Shown: piece after piece, positions 1 through 9,523 of the stretch
Layout of the letters: every line of letters begins with the position of its first letter
Position numbering within the stretch: the first letter of the stretch is position 1
Position numbers and translations under genes: made by a program
Notes under the pieces: generated by a model
What the model saw: the letters and a program-made list of their open reading frames with translations, nothing else
What the model was told of the DNA's origin: nothing
Database searches by the model: none
Assembly: GCA_964652155.1 (NCBI GenBank)
Contig: CAZZBK010000002.1
Location: 62,001 to 126,000, forward strand
DNA length: 64,000 nt
Direction: 5' to 3'
Origin: CAZZBK01 sp964652155
GTDB lineage: Bacteria > Planctomycetota > Planctomycetia > Pirellulales > PNKZ01

Positions 1-1
1 C

Positions 2-3000
2 CTCGTCGAACCGTTCGAGTTGCTCGCCACGCGCGACTCGCCTCGCGACAGTGATCAATTGGATATCAACCTCGCGACTCTGCGCGACATCGCCGATCAA
101 CGATCGACCATCACGGTCGAAGGCCCCTTGAATCTGGCTGTGACCAATCTCGCCGGCCCGATCCATGAACAGGTCGTACCCCCCTCGACCGCCTGGCTGT
201 CACCACGTCTGCAACGCCAATTTGAATATGCCATCGTCAACGACAGCGACGCCCGACTGCTCCCCTCGTTGTCGGTTCGTGCTGAGCGGGCCGAATCTTT
301 GCCCACAAGCCCAGTGGTGCTGCGGAGTGAATTGCTCAGCCACTTCACCACTGCCGGGCGGGTCGAGCATCGTTGGCAACTCGATTGCGAAACGACCAAC
401 GTGCCCACACTAATCTGTGAGTTGCCCGATCATATCGCGATCGCTGACGGTGTGCATACTCTGGTCAACGATGTCCAACAAGCCATTGAATTGCAAGGCC
501 GACGGTTGCACGTGCCGCTCAATCATCACGCTCCGGTGGTGCGCGTGGTGATCACCTTCTCCACTCTCGAGCGATCCGTCGCTCTGGCACGAGCGGTTGC
601 GGCACCGGAGGTGCGCGCGGGCGATGCCGTGTTGTCGCACCAGTGGACGATTCGACTCGGTGCCGATTACGATGCATGGGTGGCGGGGAGCATTCAACGA
701 CCCCAGGGTACTCTGCTTGACGCGGAGATCACGCTACCGAGCGACGTCCGAACCGTTCTGTTGGTTTATCGCACGAGACTGCAGATGCTGGCTTGGTCAC
801 TCGGCTGGATCGCGGCAGTGCTCGCCTGGCGATCTCCCGTGAGGCCGTGGGGGACGTACTCCGCCGCTCTCCTTCTGCTGCTCGTCTCCGCCACGACACC
901 CCCCTGGCAACAACTCGCTTGGATGCCCTTGGTCGGTCTGATCTTAGGTCGACTCGCGCAACGCTGGCTCGCCGCGCCGCGCCCCATCTCGCTCCCGGCA
1001 AACACGCCATCCGCCTCGAATCTCTCTGCGGCAGTCGTGTCGCTCGTGCTCGTCGTCTGCTTGCCGAGTCGAGCCGAAGCGCAAATGCTCGTGGCTCCAG
1101 TCAACGAAGAGGCCCGCGTCTTTATTCCCGTCGATGCCAACAATCAACCCACGGGACGGTATTTGATTGGCGAAGACTTTTTGCAGCAACTCCGTCGCCG
1201 CGCCGCGGCACAGCATCCAACGGACGAAGGGTACTCGATTCGCTCGGCCCGCTATCGTGGACAGTTTACCTTCGATGAGGTAACGAACACCTGGACGTTG
1301 GGCAGCTTGCTCGCCGAACTGCGCGTGGTCATCCATCGCTCTCAAGAAGATACTCCGCTCGTATTTGACCAGATCGATACGCTCGGCGCGACGGTGCGCG
1401 GCGCCATCGACGGCCGACATGCCGAATTCATCCTCGATAGCGACCATAAATGCCTCCGCCTCGGGGCGCTCGAATCGGGCGAACACCTCGTGGAGATCGA
1501 CCTCCCTTTTTCGTTCGATCGTCAGTCAAGCACCACGCGCGCCCAACTCTCGCTGCCTCGGGTGCATGACGCCGTGCTGGATCTGGCGACGGCTAGCGCT
1601 GCTCCGCCGCTGGAGTTTTCGTCCCCCATCGGTGCCATTCAACGGACAGCAAAGGCGTATCAGGTCCAATTGGGCCCGATCGATCAACTGCACATCGCCT
1701 GGCCCGATCAGCAACCTGCTCCCGTCGTGATCGATGTCGATGCGCTCGTCTGGTTGCGGTTGCGAGCGGGCGCGGTGGCAACGGACATGCGCCTGCGGGT
1801 CGAGCCCATCGCGGGCAAGTATCGCGAACTCGACATTGCGGTCGATAGCCGTTGGCGACTGCTCCCCTGGGGCGAGGTCGACACGCCCCTGATCGACGTG
1901 CAAACCCTCCCCCTGGCGGCGAGCATCGATCGGGTGCGTCATTATCGCCTGACCATGTCGCAAATGACCGACAAGCCGGTGACCATTCCGCTGTCGTTTC
2001 TCAACACGGCAACGACTGGCATCGGCACGGTGACAAGCCCCGAGGTGACCGTGACCGGCGCGCGACAGACACGGCGTGCCTTGGCCATGACAATCGACCC
2101 CAGCTTGCTCGTCGAGTTGCCAATGGCGGTCCCCAACGCTGACGACCTGGCTGCATTCATCCGACGTTGGGAAATCAACGAGGCACCCCCGGATCGTGTT
2201 GTCGAACTAGCGTCCGCGTCGCCCGTAAACATCCGCGTCCAGCCGCGAGACACGTTCATTACGACCACCGATCATACGCAACTCGACCTGCACGCCTCGC
2301 ATATCGACCTGAATTATCGAGGCACCCAGCAGGTCGTCGGCTCTCCTGTCTTTCGACAACTGCTGCAAGCTCCCTCGAATTGGACACCGCGCCGCGTCCG
2401 GGTCGAGCAAGATGCGGTCGAGCATGCCGTGCGCTGGTGGCGTGTCGATCCAGACCGCATCGAATTGCTCTATGACGTGCCGCTCCTCGGAGCGTATCGC
2501 TTGCTTGTCGACGGCGTGCTGCCTCCCGTGATTCAACCACAAATGGCCTTGCCGGTCGTCGAGTTGCTCGGCGCGCAGCGCGCGCCCGAATCGACGGTCG
2601 AGGTGCGTCACGATCGCGATCTCGAAGTGACCTTCAGCGACGAACAAGACCTGCGCCCCGTCGAGGCAGCCGTAGCCACCGGCTCGACGGCCCGCGCTTG
2701 GTCGATCAGCGGCGCTCGCCCATTGGCCCAACTCGAGGTTCGCCCGAGCCGAGTGACCGTCGAGGTCGTGCAGGTATCACGCCTCGAACTCGACTCGCGT
2801 CAGCGGTCGATCCAGGTCGATGCGCGCTGGCAAGTTCGAGACGGAACGCTGAACCGCGTAAGCTGGCTGGCCAGCGCCGCTTGGCCCGAGCCACGCGATC
2901 GTCAGCCCGACATGACTTGGCAATCGTTCGCGGGACGCGAGCCGTCGCAACAGGTTTGGCTTGCGCTGCTCAACTCGCCGGTCGCTGATTCGCTACGCAC

Positions 3001-4294
3001 CAACTACCGTGTGTCGCTCGGTCAGAGTAGCGGCGAACTCGTCAGTTTCCCCCAGCCCTTGAATGTGCAATCGCGCGAGCATTACGTACTGCTCCCGCAA
3101 GCCATTCAACAGCAAAACGTTCATTGGCAGACAACCGATCTGGAGCGGGCTGAGCTGCCGAGCGAATTGAGCGTACCCAGCGACGCGCTCTACACGGTCT
3201 ATCGCGTGACGGGAGAGAACCCGGCCGCCTTTCACGACCCGACGCGCATCACAAGTTCGCGCGGCGTAATGGCCGCCTCGACGCATTTATATTGGCAAGG
3301 AGACCGACGATTCTTGGGACAAACCCGATTCGTGATGACCGCGCGCGATGAGCCTGCACTCCGATTTGGCTTGGGTTCGAATGGCCGATTGATCCACGTC
3401 GAGGTCGACCGACAACGAATGGAGCCGCATCGGACCGGTGAATTGCAATGGGAGGTCGACTGTCCTCACGGACCTTTGCCGCATGAATTGATTGTTACGT
3501 TTGAGTGCCAAGCAACCGCACCTTGGTTTGCTTGGCAACCGACACATCTGCCAGCTGTCGAGCTCACCAGCCATTCCGTTGAATCCATGACCTGGCAAGT
3601 CACCGGCACCGCCGATGCCATGCGAGCCTGGGGGACCGTCGAGCAGCCGTTGACCGAACGTGAATGGGCCCTGTCTCAAGCCGAGACCGAAGCTGGCGTT
3701 CTACAGTGGGTTGCCGGCCAAGACGATCTGAAATCGTCGAGTGGTCTGGCTTGGCTCGAACATTGGGCCGACCGCGTGGGGGCCAGTCAGCGACAGGCAC
3801 AGCAGGCCATCGAGCGCATCAAGAATGTCCCGCCCGCAGACCTCAATCGCCTGCAAAGTTTGCGCAATCGGTTGCAACCGTGGCAGGAGCAGATGGAGGC
3901 GGCGAGACAGCTAAGGCCCCTCGCCGAGCCCAGCCTCGACCGCTCGACGATTCTGTTTGCCCGCACCTCGTCCGGAGGCATGCCAACCCTTATGATACAA
4001 TCGTCGTCGACCTGGATGGCGTATGCGCTACGGTACGCCGCATGGGTAGGGTTGCTGGCCCTCGCCTGGCACTTGCGTCACCATCCGCGGCGGCTCGAAA
4101 GCTGGATTGCGTTTATTGTGGATCGTCAATTTATCGCCTTGGCCTTGCTCGGCGCGGCATGGTGGCTCTGCCTGGAGCCAGCATGGTTGGGCGTGGCGAT
4201 CATGGCGATCGCCGGGCTCTGGCATTGGGAGCAATCCCGCCAGCGCCGCATCGATAACCGTTCACAACTCACTCCCCTCATTGTCAATCGCTAG
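2..4294 (+). CDS. Large multi-domain membrane protein, 5' end outside window
   Basis: The frame is open from the first complete codon (base 2), so the start lies upstream; an in-frame TTG at 20 is only the first start-like codon. About 1,430 residues are visible. I do not recognise a family. Hydrophobic segments lie at about 780-830 and 865-955, then at about 1028-1081 there is a signal-peptide-like stretch ending in SRAEAQ. A roughly 900-residue region follows that looks beta-rich and extracytoplasmic, then a helical Gln/Arg-rich segment (about 3750-3930) and C-terminal membrane helices at about 4015-4080 and 4110-4225. The likely layout is soluble part, membrane hairpin, large periplasmic part, C-terminal anchor. 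nadE follows after 27 bases. Function unknown; an envelope structural or assembly role is only a guess. Coding status is very likely given the length and codon pattern. Confidence 0.85.
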   Translation, partial: LVEPFELLATRDSPRDSDQLDINLATLRDIADQRSTITVEGPLNLAVTNLAGPIHEQVVPPSTAWLSPRLQRQFEYAIVNDSDARLLPSLSVRAERAESLPTSPVVLRSELLSHFTTAGRVEHRWQLDCETTNVPTLICELPDHIAIADGVHTLVNDVQQAIELQGRRLHVPLNHHAPVVRVVITFSTLERSVALARAVAAPEVRAGDAVLSHQWTIRLGADYDAWVAGSIQRPQGTLLDAEITLPSDVRTVLLVYRTRLQMLAWSLGWIAAVLAWRSPVRPWGTYSAALLLLLVSATTPPWQQLAWMPLVGLILGRLAQRWLAAPRPISLPANTPSASNLSAAVVSLVLVVCLPSRAEAQMLVAPVNEEARVFIPVDANNQPTGRYLIGEDFLQQLRRRAAAQHPTDEGYSIRSARYRGQFTFDEVTNTWTLGSLLAELRVVIHRSQEDTPLVFDQIDTLGATVRGAIDGRHAEFILDSDHKCLRLGALESGEHLVEIDLPFSFDRQSSTTRAQLSLPRVHDAVLDLATASAAPPLEFSSPIGAIQRTAKAYQVQLGPIDQLHIAWPDQQPAPVVIDVDALVWLRLRAGAVATDMRLRVEPIAGKYRELDIAVDSRWRLLPWGEVDTPLIDVQTLPLAASIDRVRHYRLTMSQMTDKPVTIPLSFLNTATTGIGTVTSPEVTVTGARQTRRALAMTIDPSLLVELPMAVPNADDLAAFIRRWEINEAPPDRVVELASASPVNIRVQPRDTFITTTDHTQLDLHASHIDLNYRGTQQVVGSPVFRQLLQAPSNWTPRRVRVEQDAVEHAVRWWRVDPDRIELLYDVPLLGAYRLLVDGVLPPVIQPQMALPVVELLGAQRAPESTVEVRHDRDLEVTFSDEQDLRPVEAAVATGSTARAWSISGARPLAQLEVRPSRVTVEVVQVSRLELDSRQRSIQVDARWQVRDGTLNRVSWLASAAWPEPRDRQPDMTWQSFAGREPSQQVWLALLNSPVADSLRTNYRVSLGQSSGELVSFPQPLNVQSREHYVLLPQAIQQQNVHWQTTDLERAELPSELSVPSDALYTVYRVTGENPAAFHDPTRITSSRGVMAASTHLYWQGDRRFLGQTRFVMTARDEPALRFGLGSNGRLIHVEVDRQRMEPHRTGELQWEVDCPHGPLPHELIVTFECQATAPWFAWQPTHLPAVELTSHSVESMTWQVTGTADAMRAWGTVEQPLTEREWALSQAETEAGVLQWVAGQDDLKSSSGLAWLEHWADRVGASQRQAQQAIERIKNVPPADLNRLQSLRNRLQPWQEQMEAARQLRPLAEPSLDRSTILFARTSSGGMPTLMIQSSSTWMAYALRYAAWVGLLALAWHLRHHPRRLESWIAFIVDRQFIALALLGAAWWLCLEPAWLGVAIMAIAGLWHWEQSRQRRIDNRSQLTPLIVNR

Positions 4295-4321
4295 CGACTG
4301 ATACGGTACCGGCTCCGCATT

Positions 4322-6310
4322 ATGCAACTGATCAAGGTCGCCGCGGCGGTGCTCAATCAAACGCCGCTCGATTGGCACGGCAATCAACGCCGCATCGCCG
4401 AGGCTATTGAGCTTGCCCGCGACGCCGGCGCGCATGTCCTCTGCTTGCCCGAACTGTGTGTCACCGGTTATGGCTGTGAAGATGCGTTTCACGCACCCGG
4501 AGTGCATCAGACCGCGCGGACCGTGCTCGCCGAGTTAGCTCCGCTGACACGCGGCATGATCGTCTCACTCGGGCTGCCGCTCCCCTTCCAGCATGGCGTG
4601 TTCAATACGGCGTGCCTGGCGGTCGATGGCCGCGTGGTCGGGTTCGTCGCCAAGCGATTCCTGGCCGGCGACGGTATCCATTACGAGCCCCGCTGGTTCA
4701 AACCCTGGCCCGCCGGCCACCGCGCCGAGGTCAACTGGCACGGCGAGAGCGTGCCGATCGGCGATTTGGTCTTCGACTGTGGCGGCGTGCGAATTGGTTT
4801 CGAGATTTGCGAGGATGCCTGGGTCGCGAACCGTCCTGGCGCCGAGTTGGCGCTCCGCGGCGTCGATGTGATCTTGAACCCGAGCGCCAGTCACTTCGCG
4901 TTCGGCAAGTACGAAATCCGTCGCCGTTTTGTGCTCGAAGGCTCGCGCGCGTTCAACGTGAGCTATGTGTACAGCAATCTGCTGGGGAACGAATCGGGAC
5001 GCGCCATTTACGACGGCGGCGCACTCATCGCCTCCGGTGGAAAATTGCTCGTCGCGGGACCACGCTTCAGCTTTCGCGACGTCGAGGTGTCGGTCGCTCA
5101 AGTCGATGTCGCCGACACGCGGATGAAACAGTCGCGCACCGGCAGTTTCGAGCCCGACCTCAGCGCCACGACCGACAATGTCAGCGTCCCGTTCGACTTC
5201 GGTCACGGCTCGCTCGAATTGAACACGCCACACATCCCCGACTGGGAGACGGGAAGCGACCTCAAGCATGAAGAATTCGCGCGGGCTGTCAGCCTGGGGC
5301 TTTTCGACTACCTGCGCAAGAGCCGATCGCAAGGCTTTGTCGTCTCGTTGAGTGGCGGTGCCGACTCGTCGGCGATTAGCTGTCTCGTCTGGTTGCTCGT
5401 GAAATTCGCCCTGCGCGATTTGGACCTGCCGGGCTTGCGTCACAAACTGCGCCACATTGCCGCGCTCGCCGCGGCCCAGTCGCCGGAACAAGTCGTCGGC
5501 AAACTGCTGAGCTGCGTTTATCAATCGACCGAGAATAGCTCAGCGACCACGCGCAGCGCGGCACGCGCCGTGGCCGAGGCGATCGGTGCCGAGTTCCTTG
5601 AGTTCGATGTCGACGCGCTCGTGAAACGCTATATCGAGATCGTCTCGCAAGCCATCGGCCGGCCGCTCGACTGGCAACAAGACGACCTGGCGCTGCAAAA
5701 CATTCAAGCCCGGGTCCGCTCTCCGAGTGTGTGGTTGCTGGCCAACTTGCGTGGCGCGTTGCTCGTGTCGACCAGCAATCGCTCGGAAGCCGCCGTTGGC
5801 TACGCAACGATGGATGGCGACACTTCGGGCGGGCTAAGCCCCATCGCGGGGATCGACAAGGCTTATCTGCGACAGTGGCTCCGCTGGCTTGAGACTGTCG
5901 GGCCCAGCGGCCTCGCGCCAATCAGGGCTCTCTCCGCAGTCAACGTGCAGGCCCCGACCGCCGAGTTGCGGCCGAGCAGCTCGAAGCAGACCGACGAAGA
6001 CGACCTCATGCCCTACGAATTGCTCGATGCCGTCGAACGCGCCGCCATTCGCGACAAGCTCATGCCTCTCGATGTGTTTCTGCGTGCGCGAGCCGAGTTC
6101 CCGCAATACAGTGTCGCGCAGCTCCACACGTGGGTCGAACGCTTCTTTCGCCTCTGGTGTCGCAATCAGTGGAAGCGCGAGCGCTACGCGCCGTGCTTTC
6201 ATCTCGACGACGAGAATCTCGACCCCAAGACTTGGTGTCGGTTCCCGATCCTGTCGGGCGGATTCGATCGCGAGTTGGCTGAACTCAAGGCGTACGTGCA
6301 ACAAATCTAA
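4322..6310 (+). CDS. nadE: Glutamine-dependent NAD(+) synthetase
   Basis: Converts nicotinate adenine dinucleotide to NAD+ with ATP, using ammonia released from glutamine; cytoplasmic. The protein has 662 residues, the usual length for the two-domain form. The N-terminal nitrilase-like glutaminase domain (about 1-280) shows the expected triad: Glu44 in LPELCVTGYG, Lys111 in VAKRFLAG and Cys163 in FEICEDAW. The synthetase domain carries the pyrophosphate-binding loop SLSGGADSSA at about residues 342-351 and a later STSNRSE motif. The start is ATG at 4322, 27 bases after the preceding gene. The next gene starts 42 bases downstream, so the three may be cotranscribed. All key motifs are present. 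Confidence 0.97.
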   Translation: MQLIKVAAAVLNQTPLDWHGNQRRIAEAIELARDAGAHVLCLPELCVTGYGCEDAFHAPGVHQTARTVLAELAPLTRGMIVSLGLPLPFQHGVFNTACLAVDGRVVGFVAKRFLAGDGIHYEPRWFKPWPAGHRAEVNWHGESVPIGDLVFDCGGVRIGFEICEDAWVANRPGAELALRGVDVILNPSASHFAFGKYEIRRRFVLEGSRAFNVSYVYSNLLGNESGRAIYDGGALIASGGKLLVAGPRFSFRDVEVSVAQVDVADTRMKQSRTGSFEPDLSATTDNVSVPFDFGHGSLELNTPHIPDWETGSDLKHEEFARAVSLGLFDYLRKSRSQGFVVSLSGGADSSAISCLVWLLVKFALRDLDLPGLRHKLRHIAALAAAQSPEQVVGKLLSCVYQSTENSSATTRSAARAVAEAIGAEFLEFDVDALVKRYIEIVSQAIGRPLDWQQDDLALQNIQARVRSPSVWLLANLRGALLVSTSNRSEAAVGYATMDGDTSGGLSPIAGIDKAYLRQWLRWLETVGPSGLAPIRALSAVNVQAPTAELRPSSSKQTDEDDLMPYELLDAVERAAIRDKLMPLDVFLRARAEFPQYSVAQLHTWVERFFRLWCRNQWKRERYAPCFHLDDENLDPKTWCRFPILSGGFDRELAELKAYVQQI

Positions 6311-6352
6311 TCGTTGGTTTCCTTTCCTTCGCTCGTGTCCCAGGATAACCTC

Positions 6353-7516
6353 ATGCAATTCGCGTCGGCCTTGTCGACCAAGCCCGAGACACCAGACGCC
6401 ATCGAGGAAGTCTGCCGCGGCATGGCAGGCCGGTTTGAAAGCATTGATCTGGCGGTGCTCTTCGTGTCGCATCAACATGGACCCGATTTCGCCGCGATCG
6501 TGCGGGGGGTCCACGAGCGGTTGGGGCCCAAATGCCTGATCGGCTGCACGGGAGAATCGATCGTTGGCCTTGGGCAGGAAGTCGAGGACGCGCCGGCTAT
6601 CTCGCTCTGGGTGGCTCGGTTGCCCGGCGTGAACTTGAGACCCGTCCGGCTCGAATTCGTCACGACACCTGAGGGGGGCAGCTTCGCTGGCTGGCCCGAC
6701 TCGGCCCATCACGCGATCGTCGACGACACCGCGCTCTTGTTGTTGGCCGAGCCCTTTAGCTTTCCGGCCGATGGGTTGCTGGAGCGCCTCGGCGAGGACT
6801 GGCCCAAGATGCGCGTGTTGGGCGGCATGGCCAGCGGATCCCATGCTCCCGGCCAGAACGTTGTCTTCGTCGGCGATCAGGCCTACAACGCCGGCGCGGT
6901 GGGGGTGCTCGTCGATGGCGACGTGCAAATTCGCTCGGTCGTGTCACAAGGCTGCCGGCCGATCGGCCGCACGTTCGTGATCACCAAGGCCGAGCGGAAT
7001 ATGATCCTGGAAATGAGCGGCAAACCGCCATTGGCACAGTTTCAGGAAGTGCTTGAGTCGCTTTCGCCCGAGGAGCACGCCCTGGTGCAGCGCGGGCTGC
7101 ATGTGGGTCAGGTGATCGACGAGTATCGCGAGACCTTCGAGCGCGGCGACTTTTTGATCCGCAACGTGCTGGGAGCCGACCGCAAGACCGGAGCGATCGC
7201 GATCGGCGACTACGCGCAGGTCGGCCGCACGGTGCAATTTCATATCCGCGACGCTCAGAGCGCCGATGAAGACTTGCGGTCGCTGCTCAGCGCGGGAGAC
7301 GATCCAGCGGCCCAAGGAGCGCTCGTCTTCACCTGCAATGGACGGGGCACGCGGTTGTTCGATGCGCCGCATCATGACGCCCGGGTGATCGGCGAGCAGT
7401 GCGGAGAAATCCCGCTCGCCGGCTTTTTTGCCCAAGGAGAGATCGGCCCCGTCGGAGGGCGAAATTTCCTCCACGGATTTACCGCCAGCGTCGCCTTGTT
7501 CCAACGCAAGACGTGA
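6353..7516 (+). CDS. FIST domain protein (FIST_N + FIST_C), stand-alone sensor
   Basis: FIST is a predicted small-ligand sensory domain, usually fused to signalling output domains. Here both halves are present (N half about residues 10-230, C half about 235-380) with no kinase, GGDEF or methyl-accepting domain attached. Recognisable stretches are LIGCTGESIVG near the N terminus, VLGGMASG in the middle and LVFTCNGRG near the C terminus. I chose ATG 6353 because AGGA (6342-6345) lies 7 bases upstream; an earlier in-frame TTG at 6314 lacks such a site. About 387 residues. It sits 42 bases after nadE and is convergent with ispH. The ligand and partner are unknown; proximity to nadE is suggestive at most. 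Confidence 0.88.
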   Translation: MQFASALSTKPETPDAIEEVCRGMAGRFESIDLAVLFVSHQHGPDFAAIVRGVHERLGPKCLIGCTGESIVGLGQEVEDAPAISLWVARLPGVNLRPVRLEFVTTPEGGSFAGWPDSAHHAIVDDTALLLLAEPFSFPADGLLERLGEDWPKMRVLGGMASGSHAPGQNVVFVGDQAYNAGAVGVLVDGDVQIRSVVSQGCRPIGRTFVITKAERNMILEMSGKPPLAQFQEVLESLSPEEHALVQRGLHVGQVIDEYRETFERGDFLIRNVLGADRKTGAIAIGDYAQVGRTVQFHIRDAQSADEDLRSLLSAGDDPAAQGALVFTCNGRGTRLFDAPHHDARVIGEQCGEIPLAGFFAQGEIGPVGGRNFLHGFTASVALFQRKT

Positions 7517-7538
7517 GCGAGGAGCGACACAAGCCCGA

Positions 7539-8507
7539 CTAACGCACCAAACTCTCCGTGCGATCGATATTCGCCGCGGGGGCGACGCCGCGCAGCTCCT
7601 TGGGGAGCGCGAAGTGGACTTCCTCCTCTCGAACGCTGCAATGCTCGACCGAGGCACCAAAGCGTTTCTTCAGAAACTCGACGCAATCTTGCACCACCAG
7701 TTCCGGGGCGCTGGCTCCGGCCGTGACCAAAACCGTTTCATCCCCTTTGAACCAGTTCAGATCGATATCGGCCGCGCCGTCGATGAGATATGCCGGAATG
7801 CCGTTCTCGCGCGACAACTCGGCCAGCCGTTGGCTATTCGAGCTGTTCTGGCTGCCGAGCACGAGCACGACATGCGCCTCTTGCGAGAGCAGCTTGACCG
7901 CCTCTTGCCGATTCTGCGTGGCGTAGCAGATATCTTCCTTGGGTGGATTGGCAATTTGAGGGTACCGTAGCCGCAGCCGGGCAATGATCCGATTAGCGTC
8001 GTCGACCGAGAGCGTCGTCTGTGTCAGATACGCCAATTTTGCCGTGTCGCTCAGTGTGAGCCGATCGACATCCTCGGGCGTTTCGACCAACACGATCGCG
8101 TGAGGAGCCTCGCCCATCGTGCCGATGACCTCGTCGTGGCCATCGTGGCCAATCAGGATGATCGTGTACCCCTCGGCGGCGTACTTGATGGCTTCGAGAT
8201 GCACCTTGGTGACGAGCGGGCAGGTGGCGTCGATCGTCCGCAGCTTGCGCTGACTGCTGATCCGTCGCACCTCGGGGGCGACACCGTGGGCCGAGTACAT
8301 GAGCCAAGCCCCTTCGGGGACCTCTTCGAGGGTGTCGACGAACACGGCCCCTTTGCGGCGAAAATGATCGACTACATATTGATTGTGGACAATTTCGTGA
8401 TACACGTACAACGGCGTGCCATACAGGCGGATCGCGAGTTCCAGGCTCTCGATCGCCATGTTGACGCCGGCACAAAATCCGCGCGGATTGGCTAGAATGA
8501 TGCGCAT
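7539..8507 (-). CDS. ispH: 4-hydroxy-3-methylbut-2-enyl diphosphate reductase
   Basis: Last step of the MEP isoprenoid pathway: an iron-sulfur enzyme reducing HMBPP to IPP and DMAPP. The start MRIILANPRGFCAGV (ATG at 8507) is the canonical LytB/IspH N terminus with cluster ligand Cys12; the frame extends upstream but that extension has no family resemblance. The other cluster cysteines are in DATCPLVTKVH and ICYATQNRQ, and substrate-binding histidines are seen in HEIVHNQ and SAHGV. 322 residues, normal for the family. It diverges from hpnC across only 74 bases, so production of C5 units and their later condensation to squalene start from one shared intergenic region. Confidence 0.97.
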   Translation of the reverse strand: MRIILANPRGFCAGVNMAIESLELAIRLYGTPLYVYHEIVHNQYVVDHFRRKGAVFVDTLEEVPEGAWLMYSAHGVAPEVRRISSQRKLRTIDATCPLVTKVHLEAIKYAAEGYTIILIGHDGHDEVIGTMGEAPHAIVLVETPEDVDRLTLSDTAKLAYLTQTTLSVDDANRIIARLRLRYPQIANPPKEDICYATQNRQEAVKLLSQEAHVVLVLGSQNSSNSQRLAELSRENGIPAYLIDGAADIDLNWFKGDETVLVTAGASAPELVVQDCVEFLKKRFGASVEHCSVREEEVHFALPKELRGVAPAANIDRTESLVR

Positions 8508-8513
8508 CGCACT

Positions 8514-8542
8514 TTGCCTCGGGGTGATCGACTCATCATAAT
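8514..8542 (+). promoter_or_regulatory. Candidate sigma70-type promoter for hpnCDE
   Basis: TTGCCT at 8514-8519 and CATAAT at 8537-8542 are separated by 17 bases, giving 4/6 and 5/6 matches to the consensus. It lies in the ispH/hpnC divergent gap and would start transcription about 33 bases before the hpnC GTG. Identified by eye only; planctomycete promoter rules are less well defined than those of E. coli. Confidence 0.35.
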
Positions 8543-8581
8543 GTTCGCCAGTCGAATCGAGTAGGGCCCCCGACGTGCCGA

Positions 8582-9523
8582 GTGAGCGTGAATATCTCGC
8601 GAGACCAACCGCTGAATAGGGACGTGCCGGCGACTGGTTCGCCGCCTGCGCCCCCGTCGCTTGCCGAGAGCCGCGCTTACTGCGCACAATTGGCCCGGCG
8701 ACATTATGAGAACTTTACGGTCGCTAGCTGGCTGCTTCCTCGTAAGTTGCGGCCGCATTTTTATCATATCTATGCCTATTGTCGCACGGCCGACGACTTG
8801 GCCGACGAGATCGGCGACCCCGCGCGGAGCCTGCAACTGCTCGATGATTGGCAGCGGCAGTTGCTCGACTGCCACGCCGGACAGGCACGGCACCCGGTGT
8901 TTGTGGCGCTACATGAAACCATCGCCGAGTTCGGCATTCCCGAGCAACCATTTCTGGATCTGCTCACGGCTTTTCGCCAGGATCAGCGTGTGTCGCACTA
9001 CGAGACCTTCGACGAACTGCTCGGCTACTGTCGCAACTCGGCCAACCCCGTCGGGCGATTGGTGCTGTACCTGGGACGCTGTCACGACGAGGAACATGCC
9101 GCGCTGTCGGACCAAGTTTGCACGGGTTTGCAACTCGTGAACTTCTGGCAAGACGTGGCGCGCGATTACGACATCGGGCGAATCTATCTGCCCCAGGAAA
9201 CTCTGCGGCAGTTCGACTGCGACGAGCGACCGTGGCGCAATCGTCGCGCTACGCCCGAGTTCCGCGCGGCCCTGGCATTTGAAGTTGACCGGGCCGAGGG
9301 ATATTTGCGGCGCGGCTTGCCGCTGGTGAAGCTTGTCCCGGCGTTTCTGGCAGCCGACATCCAGTTGTTCATCGATGGTGGACTGGCGATCGCCCGACAC
9401 GTGCGTCGACTGGACTACGATGTGTGGTCGCAAAGGCCGCGGGTGGGCCGATGGGAGCAAGTCGCGCTGTTGGCTCGATATCTCACTCGGCGCTATCTCG
9501 GTGGGCGAGGGCCAGCCGGATGA
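8582..9523 (+). CDS. hpnC: HpnC-type squalene/phytoene synthase family protein (hydroxysqualene synthase)
   Basis: In the HpnCDE route, HpnC converts presqualene diphosphate to hydroxysqualene. 313 residues from GTG 8582. The trans-isoprenyl diphosphate synthase fold is shown by two Asp-rich motifs: the first in YCRTADDLADE (about 62-72) and the second in DVARDYDIGRIYLP (about 192-205). The N terminus (HYENFTVASWLLP) is typical of HpnC. The stop overlaps the hpnD start as ATGA (9520-9523), so the two are translationally coupled. Assignment as HpnC rather than HpnD rests on sequence character and on gene order C-D-E. Confidence 0.93.
   Translation: MSVNISRDQPLNRDVPATGSPPAPPSLAESRAYCAQLARRHYENFTVASWLLPRKLRPHFYHIYAYCRTADDLADEIGDPARSLQLLDDWQRQLLDCHAGQARHPVFVALHETIAEFGIPEQPFLDLLTAFRQDQRVSHYETFDELLGYCRNSANPVGRLVLYLGRCHDEEHAALSDQVCTGLQLVNFWQDVARDYDIGRIYLPQETLRQFDCDERPWRNRRATPEFRAALAFEVDRAEGYLRRGLPLVKLVPAFLAADIQLFIDGGLAIARHVRRLDYDVWSQRPRVGRWEQVALLARYLTRRYLGGRGPAG

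Noticed and set aside
4565..5524. A 319-codon antisense frame within nadE
   Set aside because: nadE has all catalytic residues in the other strand; the antisense product has no domain.
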